NCBI GenBank assembly: GCA_031430575.1
Contig: JANPBT010000053.1
Span: 1 to 41,945 of the forward strand
Reading direction: 5' to 3'
DNA length: 41,945 bases
From: JANMDS01 sp031430575
GTDB lineage: Bacteria; Pseudomonadota; Gammaproteobacteria; Burkholderiales; Casimicrobiaceae
Under the pieces are notes generated by a model. It saw only the letters and a list, made by a program, of their open reading frames with translations, did not search any database and was not told where the DNA came from. Shown here in pieces: positions 33,210-41,377 of the stretch (positions are counted from its first letter, which is position 1; each line of letters begins with the position of its first letter). The position numbers and the translations under genes were made by a program.

Positions 33210-33881
33210 CTACGCAAGGCCACCTAAGACTGGAACGAAGTATACGGACTCTAAATGCCGCACGACCGGGCCATTTTCGCCGCGCGTAATCTCCACTAAC
33301 GTTTGCGCGCGCGCATCGCCGACTGGCGCGAGCAAACGCCCGCCGGGTGCGAGCAGTGGCAGCATTTCGATGGGAAGCTCCGGCGCGGCAGCCGCAAACA
33401 CAATGGCATCAAAAGCGCCCAATGGCTCGGTGATTTTGCTACCGTCGGCGAATTTAATCTGCACATTGCGCACGTTCGCTGCGGCTAAATTGCGTCGGGC
33501 TTTGGCGACGAGCGCGGCAATGCGCTCAATGCCGAGCACTTCCCGCGCGACGCGGGCAAACACCGCCGATTGATAGCCACAGCCCGCGCCAATTTCCAAA
33601 ATTGCACCCAGCGCGCCCGTGCGCCCAGCGCGCATAAGCTCGGCGCTACGGGCAACGATATAGGGCTGGGAGATGGTTTGGCCTAAGCCGATGGGCAAGG
33701 CATCGTCGTCGTAGGCACGCGTTTGCATCGCTTCGTCTAAAAAAAGATGGCGCGGCACGTGCCCCATCGCATCGAGCACAACCGGATCGCGGATGCCTTT
33801 TTCACGCAGCCGCTCGACCATGCGCGCACGCGTGCGCGCCGAGGTCATGCCAGTGCCTAGCGCAGCGCCGATTTCAGCCAT
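33210..33881 (-). CDS. pcm: Protein-L-isoaspartate O-methyltransferase
   Basis: 223 aa from the ATG at 33881. Upstream on the minus strand is GCAGGTGGGCGC, a good Shine-Dalgarno, at the cost of a 25-base overlap with surE. An alternative ATG at 33848 starts 8 bases after the surE stop. It carries the PCMT signature GLGQTISQPYIVA, SAM motif I ILEIGAGCGYQSAVFA, and C-terminal LLPLLAPGGRLLAPVG. It repairs isoaspartyl damage in cytoplasmic proteins. The gene order surE-pcm-nlpD is the classic stationary-phase cluster. It contains no repeat, though the start region has the partial match ACCTGCGGCAC (33888-33898). Confidence 0.94.
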   Translation of the reverse strand: MAEIGAALGTGMTSARTRARMVERLREKGIRDPVVLDAMGHVPRHLFLDEAMQTRAYDDDALPIGLGQTISQPYIVARSAELMRAGRTGALGAILEIGAGCGYQSAVFARVAREVLGIERIAALVAKARRNLAAANVRNVQIKFADGSKITEPLGAFDAIVFAAAAPELPIEMLPLLAPGGRLLAPVGDARAQTLVEITRGENGPVVRHLESVYFVPVLGGLA

Positions 33882-34609
33882 GCGCCCACCTGCGGCACCG
33901 CATCGTGCGCCGTTAAATCGACCATCAATGGCGTCACCGATGCGTAGCCATTTTCCAGCGCATGAATATCCGTGCCCTCGCCTTTTTCGGCTGCAGGGCC
34001 GGCAGCGCCGACCCACCACACTTGATCGCCACGCGGGCTTTTCGTCGGCACGGTCGGCTCTGCCGCATGGCGCTTACCCAATTTAGTGGCCTTTACGCCG
34101 CGAAACTGCGCCGCAGGTATATCGGGAATATTGACATTGAGCAGCCACGCATTAACTGGCGGCTGCGCAATCAGTGCCTGAACCATTTGCCGCACCACCA
34201 TCGCGCCGGTTGAGAAAAATTGCGGGGGCTTGCGCGACATCGAGAAGGCGATTGACGGAATGCCGAGCAAAAAGCCCTCCATTGCCGCGCCGACCGTGCC
34301 GGAGTAAAGCGTATCGTCGGCGACGTTTTCGCCATCATTGATGCCAGAAAGCACAATATCAGGGCGAAAATCGAGCAAACCGGTGACTGCTAAATGCACG
34401 CAATCGGTCGGTGTGCCGTCCACATAAATAAAGCCGTTTGGTGCGGTTTTGACCGAGAGCGGGCGCTGCAAGGTGAGTGAATTGGAGGCGCCCGAGCAAT
34501 TTTTATCGGGCGCGACGACGGTGACATCGCCCAAATCTTTGACTGCCTCATAGAGCGCGGCAATGCCGGGCGCTTGGTAGCCATCGTCGTTGGAAAGTAG
34601 AATGCGCAT
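33857..34609 (-). CDS. surE: 5'/3'-nucleotidase SurE
   Basis: 250 aa from the ATG at 34609, giving MRILLSNDDGYQAPGI with metal-binding Asp8 and Asp9. Further family motifs are PDKNCSGASNSLTLQRPL, YVDGTPTDCVHLA and DIVLSGINDGENV. It dephosphorylates nucleoside monophosphates and possibly polyphosphate in stationary phase. A repeat copy (34106) is read as IPAAQF in the C-terminal half. The stop overlaps the pcm gene by 25 bases. The divergent permease gene starts about 120-165 bases away, so promoters of both lie in 34610-34728. Confidence 0.96.
   Translation of the reverse strand: MRILLSNDDGYQAPGIAALYEAVKDLGDVTVVAPDKNCSGASNSLTLQRPLSVKTAPNGFIYVDGTPTDCVHLAVTGLLDFRPDIVLSGINDGENVADDTLYSGTVGAAMEGFLLGIPSIAFSMSRKPPQFFSTGAMVVRQMVQALIAQPPVNAWLLNVNIPDIPAAQFRGVKATKLGKRHAAEPTVPTKSPRGDQVWWVGAAGPAAEKGEGTDIHALENGYASVTPLMVDLTAHDAVPQVGAWLKSALR
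34106..34118 (+). repeat. 18-bp repeat copy (core)
   Basis: Exact core in surE, read as IPAAQF. Confidence 0.9.
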
Positions 34610-34773
34610 GAGATTGATTATCGTTAAGAAGTCGCGCGGGTCGGCTGAACTGGCGCACAACGATTCAAAAAACCGCGCGCGAGCACTATCTGACAAACAC
34701 AACTGCAAATTATAGGGAGCACCACCCAATCAGCGGCCAACCGATCAAGCTTGGGCTAGCCGCAATCGGCGTA

Positions 34774-36333
34774 TTGCTGCTCGCGCTGCCGATCTTGGGG
34801 CTACTTTTTGCGGCAGCCCAAGGCGACGCGAGCCAAGCGTGGCGTGGCTTCCTGTTGCAGGTGTTGCCTGGCTATGCGTGGAATTCGCTCGTGATCGCGC
34901 TCGGCGTGGCCGTAGGCACTGTCGCAATAGGCACGGGCGCGGCGTGGATTATCGAGCGCTATTCGTTTGTTGGGCGCAACATTTTCGCCTGGGCATTGAT
35001 GCTGCCACTGGCTTTGCCTGCATACGTGAGCGCATATGCGTTAACCGATTTTTTTGGCTTTGCCGGGCCTGCGCAAAGCGTGCTGCGCGCTCAAATGGGC
35101 TGGAGCAAGGGCGATTATTGGTTCCCCGATTTGCACTCCGTGCCCGGTGCAATCGCGATTTTTACGCTTGCGCTTTACCCGTACGTTTACTTTTTAGCCC
35201 GTGATGCCTTTGCCGAGCGTGGGCTGCAATTAGTCGATGCCGCGCGCACGCTCGGGTTATCGCCCAAAAAAGCGTGGTGGAAGATCGCGTTACCCGTCGC
35301 CCGGCCCGCGGTCATTGGCGGCGCGCTCTTGGCGGTGATGGAAACGCTCGCCGACTATGGCGCGGTGAGCTACCTCAACGTCGAGACGATCACGGTGGGC
35401 ATCTTTCGCAGTTGGTTCAATATGGGCAACAAAGCGGCCGCGGCGCAGCTCTCACTGCTCTTACTTTTTGCCGTGTTGGTGCTCATCAAAATCGAGCGCC
35501 GCAATCGTAAGCGCGCTCAATTTACCGCCACCCGCATTTTGGCAACGCCCCGGCGCGAACGGGTGCGCGGCCTCTCTGGGCTTAAGCTCGCGCTACTGTG
35601 CGCGCTGCCAGTCTTCTTCGGATTTTTGCTGCCCGTCGCCCTGCTCGTGCGCTTGCTGATGGCAAGCGAGGCTGCGATGTTTTCGCCAGCACTCGTCGGC
35701 GCGATGATCGATTCTCTATCTTTAGGCGCACTCGTTGCCGCGCTTTGCGTCGGCTTAGGCGTAGCCCTCGCGCTTGCGGCACGCGAGGCCTCCGCTCATC
35801 CATCCAACGCTTTACATCGCGCCTGTGGCGCAATTCATCGGGCACTTGCGCTCGCGTATGCCGTGCCGGGCGCGGTGTTGGCGGTCGGGTTACTCACGCC
35901 CTTTGCCGCGCTTGATCGCAGTCTCTCAACGCTGGTATTCACCGGCACAATTGCGGCCGTTGCCATCGGCTGCTGGATCCGCTTTTACGGCGTCGCGGCG
36001 AACGGCATCGATGCCGCGCTCGCGCGCGTGCCCCGCAATCTCGATGATGCCGCGCGGGTAATGGGCGTGCACGGTTGGAACGCAATCGTGCAAATATATT
36101 TCCCGCTGCTGAAGCGGGCAGCAGGCACTGCCGCGCTCCTGGTTTTCGTCGATACGCTTAAAGAATTGCCGGCCACGCTTTCCCTGCGTCCGTTCAATTT
36201 TGATACTTTGGCCACCCTCACCTACACACTCACCAAAGATGAGCGCTTGGGCGAGGCTGCCGCGCCCTCGCTCGTGATCGTCGCGCTCAGCATCATTCCG
36301 ATTTTATGGCTGACTCGGCAACGAAAAGGCTAA
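34774..36333 (+). CDS. ABC transporter permease, two-domain Fe(III)/thiamine type
   Basis: 519 aa as read from TTG 34774. Two fused binding-protein-dependent permease domains, each with an EAA-type loop: DAARTLGLSPKKAWWKIALPVARPAVIGG (first half) and DDAARVMGVHGWNAIVQIYFPLLKRAAG (second half). The layout matches FbpB/ThiP-like permeases for Fe(III) or thiamine uptake. The real start is uncertain. No ATG or GTG precedes the frame; TTG 34774 has no Shine-Dalgarno and cuts the first membrane helix, while AGGGAG (34714-34719) lies 9 bases before an in-frame ATC at 34729. No ATPase or binding-protein gene is adjacent, so the other components must be elsewhere. Confidence 0.9.
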   Translation: MLLALPILGLLFAAAQGDASQAWRGFLLQVLPGYAWNSLVIALGVAVGTVAIGTGAAWIIERYSFVGRNIFAWALMLPLALPAYVSAYALTDFFGFAGPAQSVLRAQMGWSKGDYWFPDLHSVPGAIAIFTLALYPYVYFLARDAFAERGLQLVDAARTLGLSPKKAWWKIALPVARPAVIGGALLAVMETLADYGAVSYLNVETITVGIFRSWFNMGNKAAAAQLSLLLLFAVLVLIKIERRNRKRAQFTATRILATPRRERVRGLSGLKLALLCALPVFFGFLLPVALLVRLLMASEAAMFSPALVGAMIDSLSLGALVAALCVGLGVALALAAREASAHPSNALHRACGAIHRALALAYAVPGAVLAVGLLTPFAALDRSLSTLVFTGTIAAVAIGCWIRFYGVAANGIDAALARVPRNLDDAARVMGVHGWNAIVQIYFPLLKRAAGTAALLVFVDTLKELPATLSLRPFNFDTLATLTYTLTKDERLGEAAAPSLVIVALSIIPILWLTRQRKG

Positions 36334-36335
36334 AA

Positions 36336-36348
36336 ACCTGCGGCGCAG
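36336..36348 (-). repeat. 18-bp repeat copy, intergenic
   Basis: Exact core between the permease gene stop (36333) and the FAD dehydrogenase gene. Confidence 0.9.
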
Positions 36349-36412
36349 ATTTCGCTTTAAAATGGTGACTATTGCAGAATAAATCTCTGCCCCGCACGAA
36401 AGATTTTCTCAG

Positions 36413-38032
36413 ATGTTGCGCGTTACCGAAATCAAGCTCCCGCTCGATCATGCCCCGCAAGCGCTCGAAGCCGCGCTGCTCGCAAAATTAAAAATCACCC
36501 GCGCGCACGTGTTGCGGGTCACGATCTTTCGCCGTGGCTACGATGCCCGCAAAAAATCAGATATTCATTTTGTCTACACCCTAGACGTTGAAACTGCGCC
36601 GCAGGTATTGTCCGCACTACTGAAGCAATTCGCCAAAGACCCGCATGTCGTGCGCACGCCAGACATGGCCTACAAGCCGGTGGCTGACGCCGCGCAAATG
36701 CATCAGCAAACCTCCCGCCCGGTGGTCATTGGCTTTGGCCCGTGCGGTATGTTCGCAGCACTGGTGCTCGCCCAGATGGGATTTCGACCGATTATTTTGG
36801 AGCGCGGCAAAGTGGTGCGCGAGCGCACGAAAGATACCTGGGGTTTGTGGCGCAAACGGGAATTGCACCCTGAATCCAACGTGCAATTTGGCGAGGGCGG
36901 CGCGGGCACGTTTTCAGATGGCAAGCTCTGGAGCCAGATCAAAGACCCGAAGCATTACGGGCGTAAAGTGTTGGAAGAATTTGTCAAAGCCAATGCGCCT
37001 GATGAGATTTTGTATGTCAGCAAACCGCACGTCGGCACCTTCCGACTGGTGCAAGTCGTCGAGCATATGCGGGCAACGATTGAATCGCTCGGTGGCGAGT
37101 TTCGCTTCTCGTCGCGGGTGACCGATCTTGAAATTGCCAACGGCCAATTGCAAGCGGTGATCATCAATGATGGCGAGCGACTGGCAACAAACCACGCTGT
37201 GCTTTGCATCGGCCATAGCGCGCGCGATACGTTTGAAATGATCCACGCACGCGGCGTATTTATTGAGGCGAAACCGTTTTCAATCGGCTTTCGCATTGAG
37301 CATCCGCAGGGCTTAATTGATCGCGCCCGCTTCGGTGATTTTGCGGGCAACCCGATGCTCGGCGCCGCCGATTACAAGCTCGTGCACCATGCCAAAAACG
37401 CCCGCTCGGTGTATAGTTTTTGCATGTGCCCCGGTGGCACTGTTGTTGCCGCCACCTCCGAAATCGGGCGCGTGGTCACCAATGGCATGAGCCAATATTC
37501 GCGCAACGAACGCAACGCCAACGCGGGCATCGTCGTCGGCATCACGCCCAAAGATTATCCCGAGCATACGTTAGCTGGCATTGATTTTCAGCGCGCGTTG
37601 GAATCCAAAGCTTACGAACTCGGTGGCAAAAACTACAACGCACCTGGGCAATTGGTTGGCGATTTTTTAAACGGCGTGGCGAGTACAAATTTCGGCAGCG
37701 TGATCCCGAGTTATAAGCCTGGCGTGACCCTCACCGACCTCGCGCTGGCCTTGCCTGAATACGCGATTACCGCCATGCGCGAAGCCATTCCGGCATTCGA
37801 TAAGCAACTCAAAGGCTTCGCGATGGCCGATGCCGTGCTCACCGGCATCGAGACCCGCACCAGCGCCCCAATCAGAATCACCCGCGACGACACTACGCTG
37901 CAGAGCCGCAACACGCGCGGCCTCTTCCCCGCAGGCGAAGGCGCGGGCTACGCCGGTGGCATCATGAGCGCGGGGATCGATGGCATTCGCGTCGCTGAAG
38001 CGGTGGCGATGAGCATGGTGAACGGGCAGTAA
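36413..38032 (+). CDS. FAD-dependent dehydrogenase (COG2509 type)
   Basis: 539 aa. The FAD-binding Rossmann motif VVIGFGPCGMFAALVLAQMG is near 102-121 and ILERG follows. GEGGAGTFSDGKLWS is a strongly conserved segment of the uncharacterised FAD-dependent dehydrogenase group. The C-terminus ends GEGAGYAGGIMSAGIDGIRVAEA, the second FAD contact. About 100 residues precede the FAD domain and have the alpha/beta character seen in this family. The substrate is unknown. A repeat copy (36594) falls in that N-terminal part and is read as TAPQV. The start ATG at 36413 follows the gap holding another repeat copy (36336). Confidence 0.92.
   Translation: MLRVTEIKLPLDHAPQALEAALLAKLKITRAHVLRVTIFRRGYDARKKSDIHFVYTLDVETAPQVLSALLKQFAKDPHVVRTPDMAYKPVADAAQMHQQTSRPVVIGFGPCGMFAALVLAQMGFRPIILERGKVVRERTKDTWGLWRKRELHPESNVQFGEGGAGTFSDGKLWSQIKDPKHYGRKVLEEFVKANAPDEILYVSKPHVGTFRLVQVVEHMRATIESLGGEFRFSSRVTDLEIANGQLQAVIINDGERLATNHAVLCIGHSARDTFEMIHARGVFIEAKPFSIGFRIEHPQGLIDRARFGDFAGNPMLGAADYKLVHHAKNARSVYSFCMCPGGTVVAATSEIGRVVTNGMSQYSRNERNANAGIVVGITPKDYPEHTLAGIDFQRALESKAYELGGKNYNAPGQLVGDFLNGVASTNFGSVIPSYKPGVTLTDLALALPEYAITAMREAIPAFDKQLKGFAMADAVLTGIETRTSAPIRITRDDTTLQSRNTRGLFPAGEGAGYAGGIMSAGIDGIRVAEAVAMSMVNGQ
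36594..36606 (+). repeat. 18-bp repeat copy (core)
   Basis: Exact core in the N-terminal part of the FAD dehydrogenase gene, read on the plus strand as TAPQV. Confidence 0.9.
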
Positions 38033-38037
38033 ACGAT

Positions 38038-38050
38038 ACCTGCGGCGCAG
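38038..38050 (-). repeat. 18-bp repeat copy, intergenic
   Basis: Exact core 6 bases after the FAD dehydrogenase stop; the rest of the 238-base gap (38051-38270) shows only the Shine-Dalgarno of the secreted-protein gene. Confidence 0.9.
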
Positions 38051-38270
38051 ATTAAGGCGTTTTTTAAGGCTTGCGTACGCACGATAATGCGCTCCCGCAC
38101 ACACGCGATTCGCGCTGCCTGCACTTGCGGTTACATAAACATTTACCAAAACGACATCTATGCCGCAACTAAAAGAGTAACGCTGACCGCGATCCTTCGA
38201 AATAGCTTACAGATCGGCCAATCACGCTAACCCATTCGGTGCGATCAAATCTACAGAAAAGGATTATCAA

Positions 38271-38651
38271 ATGAAATTTTTAACCACTGTCGCTATCGCT
38301 CTATTTGCTGTCATCACTCCCGCAGCTTTCGCGCAATCGGATATGCAGATTCCCAAAAAGGATCAGATGATGGATGCGTTGACCAGTAAGACTAAGGCCG
38401 AAGCGCGCGCTGACACGCTCGCATTTCTCGCGATGGGCGGCGCTGCTCAGCAAAATGGCGAGTATCGCTTGGTCTCCGCGCTCCCAACTACCCAGCTCAG
38501 CCGCGAGCAAGTTGGTGCAGAATGCGCGGAAGCGGTGCGTTTAGGATTGCTCAAAGATGGGCACACGACGATCATCGCAACGCCTGCGCAAATTGAATCG
38601 ATCCGTGCAGCGGGAATGCGCGCTAAAGACAAAGCGATGATGGCGAAGTAG
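38271..38651 (+). CDS. Small secreted protein, DUF4148-like
   Basis: 126 aa. A clear signal peptide (MKFLTTVAIALFAVITPAAFA, cleavage likely before QSD) and a good Shine-Dalgarno AAAAGGA ending 8 bases before the ATG. The mature part is short and helical (SKTKAEARADTLAFLAMG, later SREQVGAECAEAVRLGLL). It resembles the small periplasmic DUF4148-type proteins of Burkholderiales in size and style, but the match is not firm and no function is known. It is monocistronic: followed by a strong bidirectional terminator (38681-38722) and preceded by a 238-base gap. Confidence 0.7.
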   Translation: MKFLTTVAIALFAVITPAAFAQSDMQIPKKDQMMDALTSKTKAEARADTLAFLAMGGAAQQNGEYRLVSALPTTQLSREQVGAECAEAVRLGLLKDGHTTIIATPAQIESIRAAGMRAKDKAMMAK

Positions 38652-38680
38652 CGTCAACCTCCTGCTACCGAAGTTTCAGC

Positions 38681-38722
38681 AAAAAATAAACGGCGCAGTT
38701 TTCATTGCGCCGTTTATTTTTT
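38681..38722. terminator. Bidirectional intrinsic terminator
   Basis: A perfect 17-base-pair stem with an 8-base loop: A-rich arm 38681-38697 (AAAAAATAAACGGCGCA) and its exact complement 38706-38722. The A and T tracts on either side make it a terminator in both directions, serving the secreted-protein gene (plus) and trhO (minus). The G/C core CGGCGCAG resembles the end of the 18-bp repeat but is not a full copy. Confidence 0.9.
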
Positions 38723-38793
38723 GATCCCTGCGAAATCGCTGCCAAGGCTGCGCACCGATACCGGGCAAAACGAATCTTGCGATGCGCGCCAAA

Positions 38794-39522
38794 TCAGGCC
38801 TTTTTAATCGGCGTGACTTGCAACGCCGCATCTAACGCGCGTCGCTCATCGAACACAAAACAATCGCCACGATAGTGGGCATGGCCAACATCTTCAAAGT
38901 ATTTGAGAATGCCGCCTTGCAGTTGAAAAACGTTTTGAAACCCTTGCGCCTGCATGAAGGGCGCAGCTTTTTCGCAGCGGATGCCGCCGGTGCAGAAGGT
39001 GACGATCGTTTTGTCTTTCCACTCTTCAGGCGCATTGGCCATCGCGGCGGCGAAGTCATTGAAATTATCGTTGCCTAAATGTACGCTGCCTGCAAACGCA
39101 CCATGCTCAAACTCGAACGTATTCCGCGTATCGAGCACGACCATTTCTTTACCTTCGGCGAGCCATTTTGCAAACTCAGTCGCGCTGACGGCGGGCGCTG
39201 GCGTGAGGCCAGGGTTAATTTGCGGTTGGCGGAAGGTAACGATCTCTGGGCGCACTTTGACTTTCATTTTTTTGAAAGGCACGTTGTCGGAGATGCTTTC
39301 TTTAATTTCAATGGGCGCAAAGCGCGGATCATCGCGCAAAGCGGTTTGGATGAACTCTCGTACCTGCGGCGCAGATCCGGCCACAAAAAGGTTAATGCCT
39401 TCGGGGGCGAGCAAAATAGTGCCCATGAGGCCAAGTGCAGCGCAGCGCGTTGAAAGCGCAGCTGCGAGTGCGGCGGGGTCTTCAATCGAGACGAAGCGGT
39501 AAGCCGCTATATTTAGAATCAT
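38794..39522 (-). CDS. trhO: tRNA uridine(34) hydroxylase (rhodanese family)
   Basis: 242 aa. An N-terminal acylphosphatase-like domain (MGTILLAPEGINLFVAG) is followed by a rhodanese domain with the catalytic Cys177 in VTFCTGGIRCEKA and the family stretch FQLQGGILKYFEDVG. TrhO (YceA) hydroxylates U34 of tRNA using O2, a step toward 5-methoxyuridine or cmo5U. The length is normal. A repeat (39362) is read as SAPQV in the N-terminal domain. Divergent from the gamma-carbonic anhydrase gene, with 26 bases between starts. Confidence 0.94.
   Translation of the reverse strand: MILNIAAYRFVSIEDPAALAAALSTRCAALGLMGTILLAPEGINLFVAGSAPQVREFIQTALRDDPRFAPIEIKESISDNVPFKKMKVKVRPEIVTFRQPQINPGLTPAPAVSATEFAKWLAEGKEMVVLDTRNTFEFEHGAFAGSVHLGNDNFNDFAAAMANAPEEWKDKTIVTFCTGGIRCEKAAPFMQAQGFQNVFQLQGGILKYFEDVGHAHYRGDCFVFDERRALDAALQVTPIKKA
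39362..39374 (-). repeat. 18-bp repeat copy (core)
   Basis: Exact core in trhO, read as SAPQV; the 3' flank departs from consensus (CAGATCC). Confidence 0.88.
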
Positions 39523-39548
39523 TTGCGCATTTTAGGAGAAAACGCAGC

Positions 39549-40073
39549 ATGCAATATGCCCTCAACGCTCTCAAGCCCACGCTCATTGGCAGCGGTCATT
39601 TCATCGCCCCCAATGCGACTGTCGTTGGCAATGTGATCATGCACCCCAATTCATCAGTCTGGTTCGGTGTGGTCGCGCGCGGCGATAACGACCCAATCAC
39701 GATTGGCGAAGGCAGCAATGTGCAGGATTTGTCGGTGTTGCATACCGATGTCGGCGTGCCGCTCTCGATTGGTAAAAACTGCGTGATCGGGCATCAAGTG
39801 ATGCTGCACGGTTGCACCATTGGCGATGGCTCGCTGATCGGCATTCAAGCGGTGGTGCTCAATCGGGCGGTGATTGGTAAGGAGTGCTTGATCGGTGCGG
39901 GAGCGCTCATCACCGAGGGTAAAGTGATCCCCGATCGATCGCTGGTGGTCGGGTCGCCGGGCAAAGTTATCCGGCAATTGACCGACGAGGAAGTCGAAAA
40001 TATCCGCAAAAACGCCGCCGGGTATGTGAAAAATGGAGCACGCTTTAACGCAGAGCTCGCGTTGATCGCTTGA
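39549..40073 (+). CDS. Gamma-class carbonic anhydrase family protein
   Basis: 174 aa from the ATG at 39549; AGGAG (39534-39538) lies 10 bases before it. The protein is a left-handed beta-helix built of hexapeptide repeats. The three metal-binding histidines of the class are present: His65, His82 (GHQVMLHGC) and His87. Proteins of this size (YrdA/CaiE-like) bind metal, but carbonic anhydrase activity varies. The family pattern VVARGDNDPITIGEGSNVQD and the end VVGSPGKVIRQL agree. Bases 40074-40169 downstream hold no clear gene or terminator. Confidence 0.92.
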   Translation: MQYALNALKPTLIGSGHFIAPNATVVGNVIMHPNSSVWFGVVARGDNDPITIGEGSNVQDLSVLHTDVGVPLSIGKNCVIGHQVMLHGCTIGDGSLIGIQAVVLNRAVIGKECLIGAGALITEGKVIPDRSLVVGSPGKVIRQLTDEEVENIRKNAAGYVKNGARFNAELALIA

Positions 40074-40169
40074 GCGCTATTTCAGCATGCTGACGCGCTT
40101 TCCCGCGGCTGCAAACTTAGCATGCCGCACCGGCATAGCGGGCGGCACTGATGGTGGCGTTAACGTTGC

Positions 40170-41324
40170 TCAGTGCACTCGCAGGGCTGGTGCATCGGCA
40201 ATCGATTCCGGCTTAAAGAAAAGCGTCATCCCCGTGTTTGGTTCCGCATCGGGGTAAATCTGGGCGAGCATCTGCACGTCTTCTACTCTGCACTCAGCTA
40301 AAAGATCACGCATCGATTGCGCAACATCTTGCGCTCGCTCATTGGCAAAAAGTATTGCCCGGAAGCCTTCAGCGCCTTTTTCATCAAACGGATTCGAAAG
40401 CGAAAGCCGCACTTCGCCGCCGTCGCCCGTGCGATGCGCGCTGATCACGGCTTTGGGCTCGCCGACGCGCTCACGAAATTTGCGCACGGCATTGGCGGTA
40501 AAAAGCTGCATCGCGATTTCGCGCTGCGAAGTCTGGCCAACGAGCATGGCTGCCAGCGGCGCGACGGGCGGACGCGGCAACGCGAGTACGGTTGCCGTGG
40601 GCGTGGTGAGTTGCTTAGAGAGCGCTTGGGTAAACGGCACGCCCCATGTGCCCGTATCGCGTTCGGTAAATAAATTAACGCTGGGTCCCGTAATTGCGGT
40701 GCCGACTAAAAAGCGCAAAAAAGCCGTTTCCTGCGCCGCAGGTACGTTCATGCGCGATGGCGGGACGGCAACGGGCACGCCAGGCGTTGCTTGCCACCAC
40801 GCAAGTGTTTTGTGAAGCTCAGGCAAAGCAAAGGTGGCCGCGCTGGTCAAACTATTAGAAAGCACGAACGATTGATTGCCGCGCAATGCACCATTGGCTT
40901 TCATGATCGCAACAAGCGCGTTGACATCGGGCAACGCGCCGAGCAACTGCGAAGGGGCAGCCGCGCCGGCGACGATCACGATCGGAATTGCAAAGACGGT
41001 CAACGGTAGATCTTGATCGCCTCGCGCCCGCCCTGCTGCAACATGGGCATCAGCCAAGCGACGCGTGAGATGACGCTGCACCGCGAGAGACGGCGACTGC
41101 GCAATCGCGCTTTCAATCGCATCGGTTGAATTGGACTGCAAAAGCGCGGCCATTTCGGCGATGATTTCCTCATCCAGTTTTTGCTGAACAACGCTTTGCT
41201 CAGTGGCGAGCGCGTCAATCGCGCGCCGCAAAAGCGCGTGGTGCGCAGCGGCGGTTTCGGAAGCATTGAGTGAATCAAATGCGGCAAACGCCCGCGGGTC
41301 GGGCATGGAGAATACGTCGGTCAT
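40170..41324 (-). CDS. Protein of unknown function
   Basis: 384 aa from the ATG at 41324 (MTDVFSMPDPRAF); an ATG at 41306 is also possible. No family recognised. The N-terminal 110 residues look helical and charged (LRRAIDALATEQSVVQQKLDEEIIAEMAALL); the middle has hydrophobic strands (LPLTVFAIPIVIVAGA, PTATVLALPRPP). No signal peptide is obvious. A 13-aa stretch late in the protein (VISAHRTGDGGEV) looks soluble. One repeat (40731) is read as VPAAQE. The open frame continues upstream to 41441 only because the 41378 repeat is open in that frame; those residues (LRRRYP) are repeat-derived and unlikely to be translated. Confidence 0.6.
   Translation of the reverse strand: MTDVFSMPDPRAFAAFDSLNASETAAAHHALLRRAIDALATEQSVVQQKLDEEIIAEMAALLQSNSTDAIESAIAQSPSLAVQRHLTRRLADAHVAAGRARGDQDLPLTVFAIPIVIVAGAAAPSQLLGALPDVNALVAIMKANGALRGNQSFVLSNSLTSAATFALPELHKTLAWWQATPGVPVAVPPSRMNVPAAQETAFLRFLVGTAITGPSVNLFTERDTGTWGVPFTQALSKQLTTPTATVLALPRPPVAPLAAMLVGQTSQREIAMQLFTANAVRKFRERVGEPKAVISAHRTGDGGEVRLSLSNPFDEKGAEGFRAILFANERAQDVAQSMRDLLAECRVEDVQMLAQIYPDAEPNTGMTLFFKPESIADAPALRVH
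40731..40743 (+). repeat. 18-bp repeat copy (core)
   Basis: Exact core in the unknown-function gene, read as VPAAQE. Confidence 0.9.
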
Positions 41325-41377
41325 AGCGTGGATTGTAAGGAACTGGAAGGATCGCGCAATACGCAATGAAGCGGGAT

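Noticed and set aside
33888..33898. ACCTGCGGCAC as another repeat copy at the pcm start
   Set aside because: Only the first 9 or so bases match, the second half differs, and it serves as part of the likely ribosome site; too degenerate to count.
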